Shown piece after piece: positions 17,588-27,501 of a stretch of DNA of 64,000 bases (within the stretch, counting starts at the first letter, position 1; every line of letters starts with the position of its first letter). The notes under the pieces were generated by a model. The model saw nothing but the letters and a program-made list of their open reading frames with translations, was not told where the DNA came from and made no database searches. The stretch comes from Desulfobacter curvatus DSM 3379 (GTDB taxonomy: Bacteria > Desulfobacterota > Desulfobacteria > Desulfobacterales > Desulfobacteraceae), in NCBI RefSeq assembly GCF_000373985.1, contig NZ_KB893012.1, positions 74,406-138,405 of the forward strand. The letters run 5' to 3'. Position numbers and translations under genes: made by a program.

Positions 17588-17819
17588 TTTTAAGCTTCTT
17601 TAGTTCGTATGCATTCGACAAGGCTTGGTTTTTGATTGGTATTACAATGGGTATATATTAACAATATTAAACAAAAAAGGAGGGATACAAGGAGGGAGAT
17701 AAAAAAAATGTAGTGGCACTGTTTCGCTGAATACGATTTAGTATTTAATTTTATTAAAATTTAAGGCAATGTTGCATAAATTTTATGTTAATGTTGCTGA
17801 ATTTAGAAAGGATTAAATT

Positions 17820-18461
17820 ATGAACTGGCTGGTACGAACTTTTAGCTGCTCTGTAGCCAAGAAGCAGTTTATGGCAGTAACCGGTCTCGCTTTCTGCCTC
17901 TTTCTGACAACCCATCTCATCGGCAATCTATTCGTTTATGGCGGAAAAGATGCTTTTAATGCCTATGTTGAGCATCTTCATGCTCTTGGGGTTCTTATCC
18001 ACATCGCTGAAGCAGGTTTGATTGTCTTTGCTCTGATTCATATCGGCACCGCAATTATTCTCTATTTCCAAAACCTTGCTGCAAGACCTGTTAAGTACAA
18101 GAAAAAGAGTAACGCCGGCGGCCGGACATTGGCATCGGCCACTATGCCCTACACAGGTCTTTTTATATTGGTTTTTATAGTGATTCACCTTGTCGGTCTT
18201 AAATTTGCCGATCATTCTACTACTACAACATTTGATCTCACCGCTCAGGTTCTTTCTCAGCCTGCGGTACTTGTGTTCTATATCGTATCAATGGTCGTGG
18301 TAGCATTTCATGTAAATCATGGCTTTTGGAGTGCTTTTCAGTCCTTTGGCGCCAGCCATCCGAAATATACGCCCATCGTTAGAGGATTCGGCATACTTTT
18401 CAGTTTGGTTGTAGGTGTGGGCTTTGGTTTTATTCCAATTGCTTTAAATATGATCTCATAG
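17820..18461 (+). CDS. sdhC: Succinate dehydrogenase/fumarate reductase diheme cytochrome b subunit
   Basis: Membrane anchor of the quinone-linked complex, 213 residues and five hydrophobic helices, of the b558 (Wolinella/Bacillus) type that carries two hemes b. Histidines suited as heme ligands occur in TTHLIGNLFVYGG, LHALGVLIHIAEAG, IHLVGLKF and FHVNHGFWSAFQ. AAAGGA precedes the ATG. First gene of sdhCAB, 28 bases before sdhA. In acetate-oxidising sulfate reducers this complex oxidises succinate with menaquinone, an uphill step; direction here is inferred from context. Confidence 0.92.
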   Translation: MNWLVRTFSCSVAKKQFMAVTGLAFCLFLTTHLIGNLFVYGGKDAFNAYVEHLHALGVLIHIAEAGLIVFALIHIGTAIILYFQNLAARPVKYKKKSNAGGRTLASATMPYTGLFILVFIVIHLVGLKFADHSTTTTFDLTAQVLSQPAVLVFYIVSMVVVAFHVNHGFWSAFQSFGASHPKYTPIVRGFGILFSLVVGVGFGFIPIALNMIS

Positions 18462-18489
18462 CTATAATTATCAATAATCAGGGGGATAC

Positions 18490-20403
18490 ATGCAATTAAA
18501 TTCCAATGTTCCGTCAGGTCCTCTCGAGACCAAATGGGAAAGATATAAATTTGATTTAAAACGAGTCAATCCTGCAAATAAAAGAAAATTTGAAGTTATC
18601 GTTGTGGGAACAGGCCTTGCCGGTGGTTCTGCAGCGGCAACTTTGGCCGATCTTGGGTATCATGTAAAAAATTTCTGCATCCAGGACACGCCGCGTAGAG
18701 CGCACAGTATTGCTGCCCAGGGCGGTATCAACGCAGCAAAAAACTATCCTGGTGATGGTGACAGTATATGGAACCTCTTTTATGATACAATCAAGGGCGG
18801 TGACTACCGTGCAAGAGAAGCAAATGTTTACCGTCTTGCCGAGAATGCCAATAAAATTATCGACCACTGTGTTGCCACGGGTGTTCCCTTTGCAAGAGAA
18901 TACGGCGGACTCCATGCCAACCGGTCATTCGGTGGTGCCCAGGTTTCACGTACCTTTTATGCCAGAGGGCAGACGGGGCAGCAGTTACTTCTGGGCGTTT
19001 ACGGTCAGTTAAGTCGCCAGATCGGTCTTGGCGGTGTGGAGATGTACGCCAGACGTGATATTCTTGACGTCGTTATTATTGACGGATGCGCCAGAGGTGT
19101 TATCTGCCGTAATCTGGTAACAGGTGAAATCGAAAGTCATTCAGCCCATGCCGTAGTTCTGGCCACAGGCGGATACGACAATGTTTACTTTCTGACCACC
19201 AGTGGTATGCATTCCAATGTTTCCGCATGCTGGGCCGCTTACAAAAAAGGCGCTGCCTTTGCCAACCCCTGTTACACCCAGATCCATCCAACATGTATTA
19301 CCGTTCATGGTGACTATCAGTCTAAACTGACTCTCATGAGTGAAAGTTTAAGAAATGACGGTAGAATTTGGGTTCCCAAGAAAAAGGGAGATAACCGTAG
19401 TCCTGATCAGATCCCCGAAGACGAAAGAGATTACTACCTGGAACGTAAATATCCCAGTTTCGGTAACCTTGTTCCTCGCGATGTGGCTTCCCGTAATGCA
19501 AAACTGGCATGCGATGATGGCAGAGGCGTTGGAAACACTGGTCTTGCCGTATATCTGGATTTCAGCGATGCTATCAAACGTGACGGTGAAGATGTCATCA
19601 GAGCAAAATACGGCAACCTCTTTCAGATGTATGATAAGATTCAGGACGAAGATCCGTACAAAGTGCCCATGAAGATTTACCCGGCTATCCATTATGTAAT
19701 GGGCGGCACCTGGGTTGACTATAACCTCATGACAACCCGTGACGGACTGTTCTGCTTGGGCGGTGCCAACTTCTCTGACCACGGTGCAAACCGTCTTGGT
19801 GCAAGTGCATTGATGCAGGGCCTTTCAGACGGCTACTTCGTTCTTCCCTATACCATCGGCGGATACCTGGCTACCCAGTCCCTGACGGATGTGAATACTT
19901 CTCACCAGGCGTTTAAAGATGCAGAAAAACAGCTTACTGAGAAATTAGACAAGCTTATGAACATTAACGGCAAGAGAACTGTTGATGATATTCACAAAGA
20001 GCTTGGTCTGATTATGTGGGATCACTGTGGCATGGCCCGTAATGACGCAGGGCTGAAAGAAGGTATCCAGAAGATTCAAGCACTTCGTGCAGAATTCTGG
20101 GAGAATGTTAGTGTTTCAGGTAGCAAAAATGATTTTAACCAGAGCTTGGAAAAAGGCTACAGACTTGCTGATTACCTTGAATTCGGCGAGCTTCTGGCGC
20201 GTGATGCCTTGATGCGTACAGAATCTTGTGGTGGTCATTTCAGGGAAGAATCCCAGACAGAAGAAAACGAAGCCAAGAGAGATGATGAAAATTTCTGTCA
20301 TGCAGCTGCCTGGGAATATGCGGGTGAAGGTAAAGACCCGATACGGAACACAGAACCACTTGTTTTTGAGAATGTGAAATTAACGCAAAGGAGCTACAAG
20401 TGA
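18490..20403 (+). CDS. sdhA: Succinate dehydrogenase/fumarate reductase flavoprotein subunit
   Basis: Catalytic subunit of 637 residues with covalent FAD. The dinucleotide-binding motif VVGTGLAGGSAAATLADLGY lies near residues 38-57, and HSIAAQGGINAAKNY near 76-90 carries the FAD-linking histidine. Substrate-site segments include the HPTCITVHGDY region and LGASALMQGL. GGGGGATAC precedes the ATG. Its TGA stop overlaps the sdhB ATG by one base. Confidence 0.95.
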   Translation: MQLNSNVPSGPLETKWERYKFDLKRVNPANKRKFEVIVVGTGLAGGSAAATLADLGYHVKNFCIQDTPRRAHSIAAQGGINAAKNYPGDGDSIWNLFYDTIKGGDYRAREANVYRLAENANKIIDHCVATGVPFAREYGGLHANRSFGGAQVSRTFYARGQTGQQLLLGVYGQLSRQIGLGGVEMYARRDILDVVIIDGCARGVICRNLVTGEIESHSAHAVVLATGGYDNVYFLTTSGMHSNVSACWAAYKKGAAFANPCYTQIHPTCITVHGDYQSKLTLMSESLRNDGRIWVPKKKGDNRSPDQIPEDERDYYLERKYPSFGNLVPRDVASRNAKLACDDGRGVGNTGLAVYLDFSDAIKRDGEDVIRAKYGNLFQMYDKIQDEDPYKVPMKIYPAIHYVMGGTWVDYNLMTTRDGLFCLGGANFSDHGANRLGASALMQGLSDGYFVLPYTIGGYLATQSLTDVNTSHQAFKDAEKQLTEKLDKLMNINGKRTVDDIHKELGLIMWDHCGMARNDAGLKEGIQKIQALRAEFWENVSVSGSKNDFNQSLEKGYRLADYLEFGELLARDALMRTESCGGHFREESQTEENEAKRDDENFCHAAAWEYAGEGKDPIRNTEPLVFENVKLTQRSYK

Positions 20404-21170
20404 TGGAAGAAAAATTTTTAAATCTGACACTAAAGGTCTGGCGCCAGAAAAGGGGTGAGAAGAAAGGTAAAATTGAAACCTATCAGGCAAAACATATTTC
20501 CACTGACGCCTCTTTTCTGGAAATGCTTGATATCGTGAATGATGATCTGACAATTGCCGGCATTGAGCCCATTGCCTTTGATCATGACTGCCGCGAGGGG
20601 ATTTGCGGAATGTGCGGCCAGGTTGTAAACGGGTATGCTCACGGAGAAGAGAAGGGCACCACCCTTTGCCAGTTTCACATGAGGCGTTTCAAAGATGGCG
20701 ACACCATTTTTATTGAACCCTTCAGAGCAAAAGCGTTTAAGGTCGTAAAAGATCTTGTTGTTGATAGAAGCGCCTTTGATAAGATCATCCAGGCCGGCGG
20801 CTATATCACTGCCAAAGCCGGGGGTGCTCCCGAAGCAAATATTTTTCCGGTGACATATGAGACTAGTGAACTTGCCATGAATGCAGCAGAATGTATTGGC
20901 TGCGGTGCCTGTGTTGCCGCATGTCCGAATGCTTCTGCAATGCTCTTTGTCAGCGCAAAGATTTCCCATCTTGCTCTGCTTCCCCAGGGTAGACCTGAGG
21001 CTGCAAAACGCGCGTTGGCTATGGTAAGAACTATGGACACATGTGGTTTCGGCAACTGCTCAAACGAAAGAGAATGCGAAAACTCATGTCCTAAAAACAT
21101 ATCCATCACCAATATTGCTCGTTTGAACAGAGAGTTCCTGTCCGCAGGCGTATGTTCCACAGCGATGTAA
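20403..21170 (+). CDS. sdhB: Succinate dehydrogenase/fumarate reductase iron-sulfur subunit
   Basis: Electron-transfer subunit, 255 residues from the ATG at 20403; an overlapping GTG one codon earlier is also possible. The [2Fe-2S] domain has DCREGICGMCGQVVNG. The C-terminal part has ECIGCGACVAACPN for the [4Fe-4S] cluster and cysteines in CGFGNCSNERECENSCPK for the remaining clusters. AAAGGAG lies 9 bases before the ATG. A strong terminator follows. Confidence 0.94.
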   Translation: MEEKFLNLTLKVWRQKRGEKKGKIETYQAKHISTDASFLEMLDIVNDDLTIAGIEPIAFDHDCREGICGMCGQVVNGYAHGEEKGTTLCQFHMRRFKDGDTIFIEPFRAKAFKVVKDLVVDRSAFDKIIQAGGYITAKAGGAPEANIFPVTYETSELAMNAAECIGCGACVAACPNASAMLFVSAKISHLALLPQGRPEAAKRALAMVRTMDTCGFGNCSNERECENSCPKNISITNIARLNREFLSAGVCSTAM

Positions 21171-21194
21171 GACCAAAGTAAGAAAACATTACAG

Positions 21195-21222
21195 GGTGGG
21201 ACTGTATTTGTCCCACCTTTTT
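21195..21222 (+). terminator. Rho-independent terminator after sdhCAB
   Basis: GGTGGGAC (21195-21202) pairs with GTCCCACC (21210-21217) around a 7-base loop and is followed by TTTTT. Confidence 0.88.
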
Positions 21223-21281
21223 AAATTTAAAATAATGTATGCTAATTAATATGATATGGAAAAACAAAACGAAGTAATGCC

Positions 21282-22136
21282 GTGAAATCATCTCCAGTCA
21301 CAAAGCTATTGCAGGAACATAAAGCCCTTTTCACTATCGTCGTTGTGGGGCTTTTTCTACTTGAACTCGAAATTTTTGCCCTGGCAGTCATGCATTCAGG
21401 CAAACAATCCCTCCTTCAAGTGCTCGATAACCAGGGTAATGTCATACACGAAACCAGTGGAAATAATCTAAGCGACTTTAACAGGGCTAACTTCGAAAAG
21501 GTCTTTGGGTCCCTGGACAAGTACACAGTGCAACTCAAAAAGCACGACGTACCGTTTCCATTTCGAGCCTGGTTTGTGGCAGCCGTCTGCATTCCCATTG
21601 GGGCCATGATGCTGTTTGCATTTGTAGTTAAAGCGTATCTTGTGATCTTCCATGGAGAGAAGGTTGCTGCCAGTGATTCATCAGAGCCGGTAAATGAAAC
21701 AGGTGGTGAAAGTAAGCTGGAGTCGACGTTGGACCGCATCGGCCGCATGAATATTTTCAACATCGGTTTTTTAGTATTCATCGGGGTGATTTCATACTGG
21801 ATTATTCCCAACATGTTCACTTACCTGGGACACATCGGGTTTGATTTTTTCGTTCAGTACGAATGGTTTTTTTTCGTGTTGTTAGGAATTGCTGTTTGTG
21901 TATGTCTGTGGATTATTTATCTACGTTATCTGCTTGCCAAAAGAAGTATCCAAAGCCACACTGAACTTCAAAAACATCGTATCAGCCTTGAATATAATGC
22001 CGGAACCGATCAGATGCTTCAGCTTGAAGGCCCCCCTCCTGATACAGATGATCCTGCAATCATTGATTATAAACCCGAAGAGGCTGAAGATATAGATCCT
22101 GAACCTGAAAAGACAGAAGATACACCGTCGTCCTGA
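21282..22136 (+). CDS. Uncharacterised four-helix membrane protein
   Basis: I do not recognise this 284-residue protein. It has hydrophobic helices near residues 16-38, 92-118, 157-180 and 192-218, and a long acidic, proline-rich cytoplasmic tail (PPPDTDDPAIIDYKPEEAED). The start is a GTG whose bases overlap the TGA of a 9-codon reading frame (21256-21285), which could couple translation; no strong Shine-Dalgarno is visible. It lies between the sdh terminator and the convergent DUF294 gene, 32 bases from that gene's stop. Confidence 0.7.
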   Translation: MKSSPVTKLLQEHKALFTIVVVGLFLLELEIFALAVMHSGKQSLLQVLDNQGNVIHETSGNNLSDFNRANFEKVFGSLDKYTVQLKKHDVPFPFRAWFVAAVCIPIGAMMLFAFVVKAYLVIFHGEKVAASDSSEPVNETGGESKLESTLDRIGRMNIFNIGFLVFIGVISYWIIPNMFTYLGHIGFDFFVQYEWFFFVLLGIAVCVCLWIIYLRYLLAKRSIQSHTELQKHRISLEYNAGTDQMLQLEGPPPDTDDPAIIDYKPEEAEDIDPEPEKTEDTPSS

Positions 22137-22168
22137 TAAAGTGGCGCATTATAATACGAATTTTTCAA

Positions 22169-24061
22169 TTACATTACTGCCAAAAACTCCTGTTGAAGTT
22201 TTGCCATTTTTTCTGTCTTTTTAAATATTTCTTTTAATGTCTGCTGCTCTATTCTTGATAGCTTTTTAGGATTAATATTATTATCAGGTTCTCTGCCTTC
22301 ATTGATGATGCCATGAATTTGATTTATAAATCTTAAATTCATCATATAGCTATAAGAATGGCTTATATCATTATAATCGGATTCGTTTATTACATTTTTT
22401 TTATATAGCAACTCTAATCGTTCCATAGTATTTGTAGCAGATATCTTGTTTTGCAGCGCATATATTCTGGCAAAATCCACCACAAGCATCATAACTTTTT
22501 TAATATCAAACGTATTTTTAAATTTACCTTTAGGTTCAACAATAAAGTTACCGAAAAAGCCTATGGGTATTCTAAAGTGAGATGTGTTTTCAGCCATATA
22601 CCTGAAAAATACTTTCCGGTCGCCCAAAAAATCAAATAGACACTTTCTAAGCGTATTTACTAAACTAATATCTCCATATCCAATACGAAAATCAAAGAAA
22701 ATGCTTGTCCTGAGAAGCGTCTCAGGACTTGCGTTATAAATCCAGTCTTTAAAATAGCTTTTCCATACAGAAAGAGGCTGACACCATTTTGGATTTTTTG
22801 CCATGATGTCACCTTTACAAAAATCATATCCTGTTTTATCAAGCATTTTACATACGTGTTCGCCTAAGGTTAAGAAATATGCATTTACGGATTCCAAATT
22901 TTCCTTATTTACATCCTCAAAAATAATTGCATTGTCCTGGTCTGTTTTAAGCGTCTGCTCTTTTCTTCCTTCACTTCCCATGACCATAAAAGAAAATTTG
23001 ACAGGAGGTTGTCCTATTTCCTGTATGGCAAACTTTATCAGTTTCTCTAAAATCGCATCTGTTATTGCCGTAACAAAGTTATTTATATTTTGGGCTTTTG
23101 CCCCCTGATTTATTAAAGTATAAATGCTTTGGGGAAGCTGTTTTTGTTTTTTTGATATTTCCTCATAAGATACTGCCTTATTTATCTCCTTTATAAATAA
23201 AAAAGGAAGTTTGCCCTGGGCATTTATAAGATCGCTATTTGAAATCACGCCTATTGCATCATTTCCATTGTTAATAATTGCTAAATGTTTTACTCCTGTT
23301 TTCATTATTTTGATGAAAGCTTCAAATACACTTGAATGCTCTGATATGCTTATTAAAGGATAAGACATTATATCAGAAATAGGATTTGAAATTTTTAAAT
23401 CGGCAGCAACAACCCTGTTCTTGAAATCCTGATCTGTAACAATACCTATAAATTTGCCTTCCTGTTTTATCAGAATAGAACTGCATCTGTGTTGCTTCAT
23501 TAGAATTGCAGCATCTTTTATGGAATTGTTTGCACCGCAGAAAAGTATATCCTGTCGTATCACGCTTGATATGGAATTACTAAAAAATTGTATAGACTGA
23601 TCTTTATTATCATTTTTTTTTGTTGCAATGAGACTTAAATAGGTTTTATCGAGCATTCTTTTACCGAATATATTGGTAAAATGATATTTAAAGTCTTCAT
23701 ATTGATCACATAAAGATATAAAAACGTTTTTAGGAATTGTATAAAAAGAAGTATTCTCCCGTATTTCCAAAGACCTTATAGCGACAGACTCATTTAAAAG
23801 GATTGATATCCCGCCAAAAACTTCACCTTTATGTAAAGCAATCGTTACTATTTTCTTATTTATATCTTCATAAAAACGCTTTGCCGTACCTTCTTTTAAA
23901 ATATATACTTTTTCTAATATTGATATGCCCTGGTGAAACAAGATTTTTTTTTTATTATACAATTCTACTTGAATCAAATCAGCTACATGTTTAATCTCTT
24001 TTTCAGGTAAAAAAGAAAAAGGCTCAATATTCGATAGGAATAGAAAATAGTCCTGACTCAT
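22169..24061 (-). CDS. cNMP-binding / CBS pair / DUF294 nucleotidyltransferase-like signalling protein
   Basis: This 630-residue soluble protein has a cyclic-nucleotide-binding fold (about 10-130, with GEVFGGISILLNE), two CBS domains (about 165-285) and a GlnD-like nucleotidyltransferase domain with GSEGRKEQTLKTDQDNA near residue 360, followed by a DUF294 C-terminal helical domain (about 460-620). The GS and DxD residues needed for metal-dependent nucleotidyl transfer are present. In Pseudomonas and others, similar genes lie next to actP-type acetate symporters. It is the membrane-free relative of three proteins at 28053-37799. Target and nucleotide are unknown. AAAGGATG precedes the ATG. Confidence 0.88.
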   Translation of the reverse strand: MSQDYFLFLSNIEPFSFLPEKEIKHVADLIQVELYNKKKILFHQGISILEKVYILKEGTAKRFYEDINKKIVTIALHKGEVFGGISILLNESVAIRSLEIRENTSFYTIPKNVFISLCDQYEDFKYHFTNIFGKRMLDKTYLSLIATKKNDNKDQSIQFFSNSISSVIRQDILFCGANNSIKDAAILMKQHRCSSILIKQEGKFIGIVTDQDFKNRVVAADLKISNPISDIMSYPLISISEHSSVFEAFIKIMKTGVKHLAIINNGNDAIGVISNSDLINAQGKLPFLFIKEINKAVSYEEISKKQKQLPQSIYTLINQGAKAQNINNFVTAITDAILEKLIKFAIQEIGQPPVKFSFMVMGSEGRKEQTLKTDQDNAIIFEDVNKENLESVNAYFLTLGEHVCKMLDKTGYDFCKGDIMAKNPKWCQPLSVWKSYFKDWIYNASPETLLRTSIFFDFRIGYGDISLVNTLRKCLFDFLGDRKVFFRYMAENTSHFRIPIGFFGNFIVEPKGKFKNTFDIKKVMMLVVDFARIYALQNKISATNTMERLELLYKKNVINESDYNDISHSYSYMMNLRFINQIHGIINEGREPDNNINPKKLSRIEQQTLKEIFKKTEKMAKLQQEFLAVM

Positions 24062-24417
24062 ATTTCATCCTTTAAAAAAGTGTTGAAAGCTTTTAATCGC
24101 CGCTTTTAAACTGTATGTAGGGCAAACAGGGCAAGTATTTTAGAAACAACGTAAACTTAAATTTTCAGCATAGATATAATATAACAAAAATACAGCATTT
24201 TATATCAAAATTTTCAGTGTTGTTGACTTGCGGAAAAATTTATAACATTGGGGCAGCGTGGGAGGTTTTAGTGAAACAACCGCCCGGGGCAATAAATCAA
24301 ATTGACACCCTTGTGCTGTTTTTCTATACTCGACTCGCTGAATGAATGGCAATATCTGTCGCCTGATATCATTTTTGAGCGGCACATTTTAATCTGAATA
24401 TTATTTTGGAGAAATCC
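24062..24417. other. Divergent intergenic region
   Basis: 356 bases between two divergent genes, AT-rich up to about 24230. I see no gene. TTGACA occurs at 24301-24306 without a convincing -10 partner. TTTTGGAG at 24404-24411 serves the downstream ATG. Confidence 0.4.
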
Positions 24418-25875
24418 ATGGATCGTGAAAATTATATGAATGCCCTTCGGGAAGATATCGTGGATACCATAACCAGGCACCTGACACCGGCGGCCCGAAG
24501 ATACGGTTACAGTGATATGCCTCTGGAGACCAACGTAAAATGGCGTCCCATGGTGCTGGTCATCGGCAATTATTCATCCGGTAAATCTTCTTTGATCAAT
24601 GAATTTTTAGGCGCAAAGATTCAGGATACAGGCCAGGCGCCTACTGATGATTCATTCACCGTACTGACCTATGATGATTCCGTTCCGGAAACCGAAGGGA
24701 TACGGGTGGTGGAACAGCGAGACGGTAAGGCCCTGCTCAATGACCCTGAATACCCTTTTTCCACCCTTCGCAAACACGGCCAGCGTTTTGCAGCCCATTT
24801 TCAACTGAAAAAAATCAATTCGCCTTTTTTGAAAAATCTGGCCATTATTGATACCCCAGGTATGCTTGACAGCATTTCCGAGCGGGACCGGGGATATGAT
24901 TACCAAGAGGTCCTTGGCGATCTGGCACAGAAAGCCGGACTCGTGCTGGTTCTGTTCGACGCCCATAAGGCCGGAACCGTGCGGGAGGCCTATAAAAGCA
25001 TTCGAGAAACCCTGACCGCCCATACCTTTGAAGACCGGATCATCTTTGTGCTCAACCGAATTGATGAATGCACCACTTTTAATGATCTGTTGCGGGTTTA
25101 TGGAACCCTGTGCTGGAATCTGTCCCAGATTACCGGGCGAAAGGATATCCCCATGATTCGGATGACCTATTCGTCCAACGCAGCTGCCATCAGCAAAGTA
25201 TCCGCGCCCGCGTTTCTCCCCCTTCTTGAAAATCAGCGTGAAGATCTCAAACAAACCATTCTACAGACCCCTCTGCGCAGGCTGGATCATCTGGCCACTT
25301 ATTTGGAAATTCACGGGGAGCGTCTGGCACACTACATTGAAGCGCTCCAGGCTTTTAATCTGGAATTACAAAAGTTCCGCATACAAAAAATATTTATCGG
25401 GTTGCTGATCAGCCTTCTTGGAGGCGGCCTGATTGCCTTTCTCTTGATGACGCTGGTCGGAATGGCCGATCCTACCACCCTGTTGTCTGCGGGCGGTATT
25501 GGTGCCGGCTTGATTATGGGTTTATGGCTGGCTTTTCCCCAGAAAAAGCTCGAACTAAAATTTCGCAAGAATAGACTGCAAGATATCGATACCCTCACTC
25601 CAATTGCCGACCAAACCCGCAAAGACAGTTGGAGCGCTATCCGAGATCTGGTGTATCTGCATTTGAAAGAAAATAAAGGCGATTATACCCTTTATGAGCT
25701 CAAGCTGGATCTGTTTGACATTCGGCAGGTCAATGATGACGCCACCCACGACATTCGGGAGGCATTGGGCAGTTTCCGGAGCATGTCCGAACATGATTTG
25801 AAAGAATGGAGAAGAAAGCGTTCATCACGTGAAGCCGATAAAAAGGATTTGCCCTGGCAAGATGTTATTATTTAA
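24418..25875 (+). CDS. Dynamin/EHD-like membrane GTPase
   Basis: This 485-residue protein has a complete GTPase core: G1 GNYSSGKSSLINEF near residues 48-61, G2 threonine in PTDDSFT, G3 IIDTPGMLDS near 145 and G4 LNRIDEC near 210. Two adjacent hydrophobic stretches near 325-345 and 355-375 suggest membrane insertion. The length and the NYSSGKSS form fit bacterial dynamin-like/EHD-type GTPases, which remodel membranes. The ATG at 24418 follows GGAG with good spacing; an in-frame TTG four codons earlier is less likely. Its role here is unknown; a DUF2333-like membrane protein follows. Confidence 0.85.
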   Translation: MDRENYMNALREDIVDTITRHLTPAARRYGYSDMPLETNVKWRPMVLVIGNYSSGKSSLINEFLGAKIQDTGQAPTDDSFTVLTYDDSVPETEGIRVVEQRDGKALLNDPEYPFSTLRKHGQRFAAHFQLKKINSPFLKNLAIIDTPGMLDSISERDRGYDYQEVLGDLAQKAGLVLVLFDAHKAGTVREAYKSIRETLTAHTFEDRIIFVLNRIDECTTFNDLLRVYGTLCWNLSQITGRKDIPMIRMTYSSNAAAISKVSAPAFLPLLENQREDLKQTILQTPLRRLDHLATYLEIHGERLAHYIEALQAFNLELQKFRIQKIFIGLLISLLGGGLIAFLLMTLVGMADPTTLLSAGGIGAGLIMGLWLAFPQKKLELKFRKNRLQDIDTLTPIADQTRKDSWSAIRDLVYLHLKENKGDYTLYELKLDLFDIRQVNDDATHDIREALGSFRSMSEHDLKEWRRKRSSREADKKDLPWQDVII

Positions 25876-26060
25876 AAAGGCCTGATCTGTTACGGTGTTC
25901 CCAACGGCAGCAAACCGGGCCGTTTTGCCTCTCTTATTCCCGGCTGTTATTCCATAAACCCCTTTGGGCGTACCCGGCCGGGACTAAATTTCAAGCTCTT
26001 GATAATCTTTTTATTCTTTGTTATACCTTGCTAAATAAGGAAAAGGAGGTTCTTAATCCT

Positions 26061-26189
26061 TTGTCAACGCCACAGTTTAAGGAGATTGCGGAGGTGTCGT
26101 GGAAATATTTGATCCGCTTGCTGAAATATTTTGATGCCCGGAACGTGACCATCCAGGTTGGCGATACACGTAAGCACAGAGATGCTTGA
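26061..26189 (+). CDS. Possible 42-residue small protein
   Basis: A TTG at 26061 lies 8 bases after AAGGAGG and opens a 42-codon frame (STPQFKEIAEVSWKYLIRLL then KYFDARNVTIQVGD) that ends at TGA 26187-26189, 34 bases before the next gene. Composition looks protein-like and amphipathic. I find no family. It may be a real small gene, a leader, or a fragment. Confidence 0.4.
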   Translation: MSTPQFKEIAEVSWKYLIRLLKYFDARNVTIQVGDTRKHRDA

Positions 26190-26223
26190 CCCACAAACTT
26201 TTTTTATTGGCAGGGAGAAAAAT

Positions 26224-27501
26224 ATGGAAGAGGCAAAGAATGCCGGCAATGGTGGAGATGCGGTAAAGAAAAAGAGTTTTTTGATGAAGATAATCATATC
26301 CAAATGGTTTTTTCTCACTGTGTTCATCCTGGGTATTTCAGGGTATGCCGCATGGTGGGGTATGAATTGGTGGGCTGATTATTCTGCAGAAAAGGACGTG
26401 GAAACCCATAATTCCCCAATTGCCCAGGAAACAGACGCGGCCCCTGATCTTCTTCACGAGGCGGTGACGGACGAAACGCATAGTGTCTTGCCCTTGACCA
26501 CGCATCAGCCCACTGCGCAAAACCACGATTCCCAAAAAACCGCTCAGCATGTTGCCGATCCCCTAAACCACACCGCCTCTGAAACTGACACGGCTTTTAA
26601 TAAAACCGCCCATGAAACTAAAGTGACCATTCATTCGACTGCAGCACCGACAGCCGGTCATGTAACACCGGTGGCCGAACAGGCAGCCCCAGCCGTTGAA
26701 CACGCAACACCGACAGTTGAACATGGGACGACACATGCCGCGCCGGTGCGCACAGGTCCCCGGGGGGTCGCCTTTGTGGAAGCCTGCATCCAGCCCCTTG
26801 ATTATGAATTAAACCACAGGTTCTTGGGATGGCGGCCCAATGACATCATTAGAATTGCCGATAATATTAAGAATCTGCAACTTGGTGTTTTGGAGGTGAC
26901 TCGCAGAACAGCTGTGGCCCTGGCCGAAAATCTGTCACGGACCGGAAGCACTGACGCCTATGTTCCCAGTCTGGAATACGCCATGAACGCATTCATGATC
27001 AAACCCTCCGAATTTATGTTTCCTTCGGCTGAAGGCAAATATCAGGAAGGGTTGGACGGGTGGCGAAATTATCAAAACATGTTGAATAGAGGGGAAGAGC
27101 ATTTTTATCGCCGCGTTGATAACCTGGTTCCTCTGTTTAAGGCATACGAAAGTATTCTGGGCAGTTGCGATGAAAATCTGGTTAAGAACGTGGGGAAGAT
27201 GAGTACCTTCAAGGCTGATGATATTTTTTACTACACTAAGGGTGTGGCCAGTTGCATGGGCACCATCCTTGCAGCGGTAGCCGTAGATTGTGACGACACC
27301 ATCGGATCTGTTCAGGGCATGGATGTGCTCCATCACGCTATTGACGCTCTTCACCATGCCTCAAGCCTGGAACCCTGGATCGTTCTGGAAGGCAGCCCGG
27401 ACGGCATATTAGCCAACCATCGGGCCAATATAGCTGCTCCCATCAGCCATGCTCGCTTCTATCTGGATGTGCTCTCTCGGTCATTGACAGGCAACCTGTA
27501 G
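26224..27501 (+). CDS. DUF2333-like membrane-anchored periplasmic protein
   Basis: The ATG at 26224 follows GGGAG; a TTG 66 bases upstream is open but has no ribosome site. The 425-residue protein has one N-terminal helix (about 24-48, WFFLTVFILGISGYAAWWGM), a low-complexity Thr/Ala/Pro/His linker (about 65-190, with repeated VEHATPTVEHGT-type units), and a conserved globular part (about 195-425, FVEACIQPLDYELNHRFLGW onward). The globular part resembles DUF2333, recalled rather than searched. Function is unknown. It follows the dynamin-like gene in the same direction. Confidence 0.75.
   Translation: MEEAKNAGNGGDAVKKKSFLMKIIISKWFFLTVFILGISGYAAWWGMNWWADYSAEKDVETHNSPIAQETDAAPDLLHEAVTDETHSVLPLTTHQPTAQNHDSQKTAQHVADPLNHTASETDTAFNKTAHETKVTIHSTAAPTAGHVTPVAEQAAPAVEHATPTVEHGTTHAAPVRTGPRGVAFVEACIQPLDYELNHRFLGWRPNDIIRIADNIKNLQLGVLEVTRRTAVALAENLSRTGSTDAYVPSLEYAMNAFMIKPSEFMFPSAEGKYQEGLDGWRNYQNMLNRGEEHFYRRVDNLVPLFKAYESILGSCDENLVKNVGKMSTFKADDIFYYTKGVASCMGTILAAVAVDCDDTIGSVQGMDVLHHAIDALHHASSLEPWIVLEGSPDGILANHRANIAAPISHARFYLDVLSRSLTGNL

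Noticed and set aside
17713..17728. Apparent -24/-12 promoter (TGGCAC...CGCT) upstream of sdhC
   Set aside because: Spacing between GG and GC is nine rather than ten bases, and a good sigma-70 promoter lies upstream.
14731..24395. Similar strings TTTTTnGAGCGGCAC...TAATC before maeB and before the dynamin-like gene
   Set aside because: The match is short (about 16 of 18 plus T tracts) and could occur by chance in a 64-kb window.
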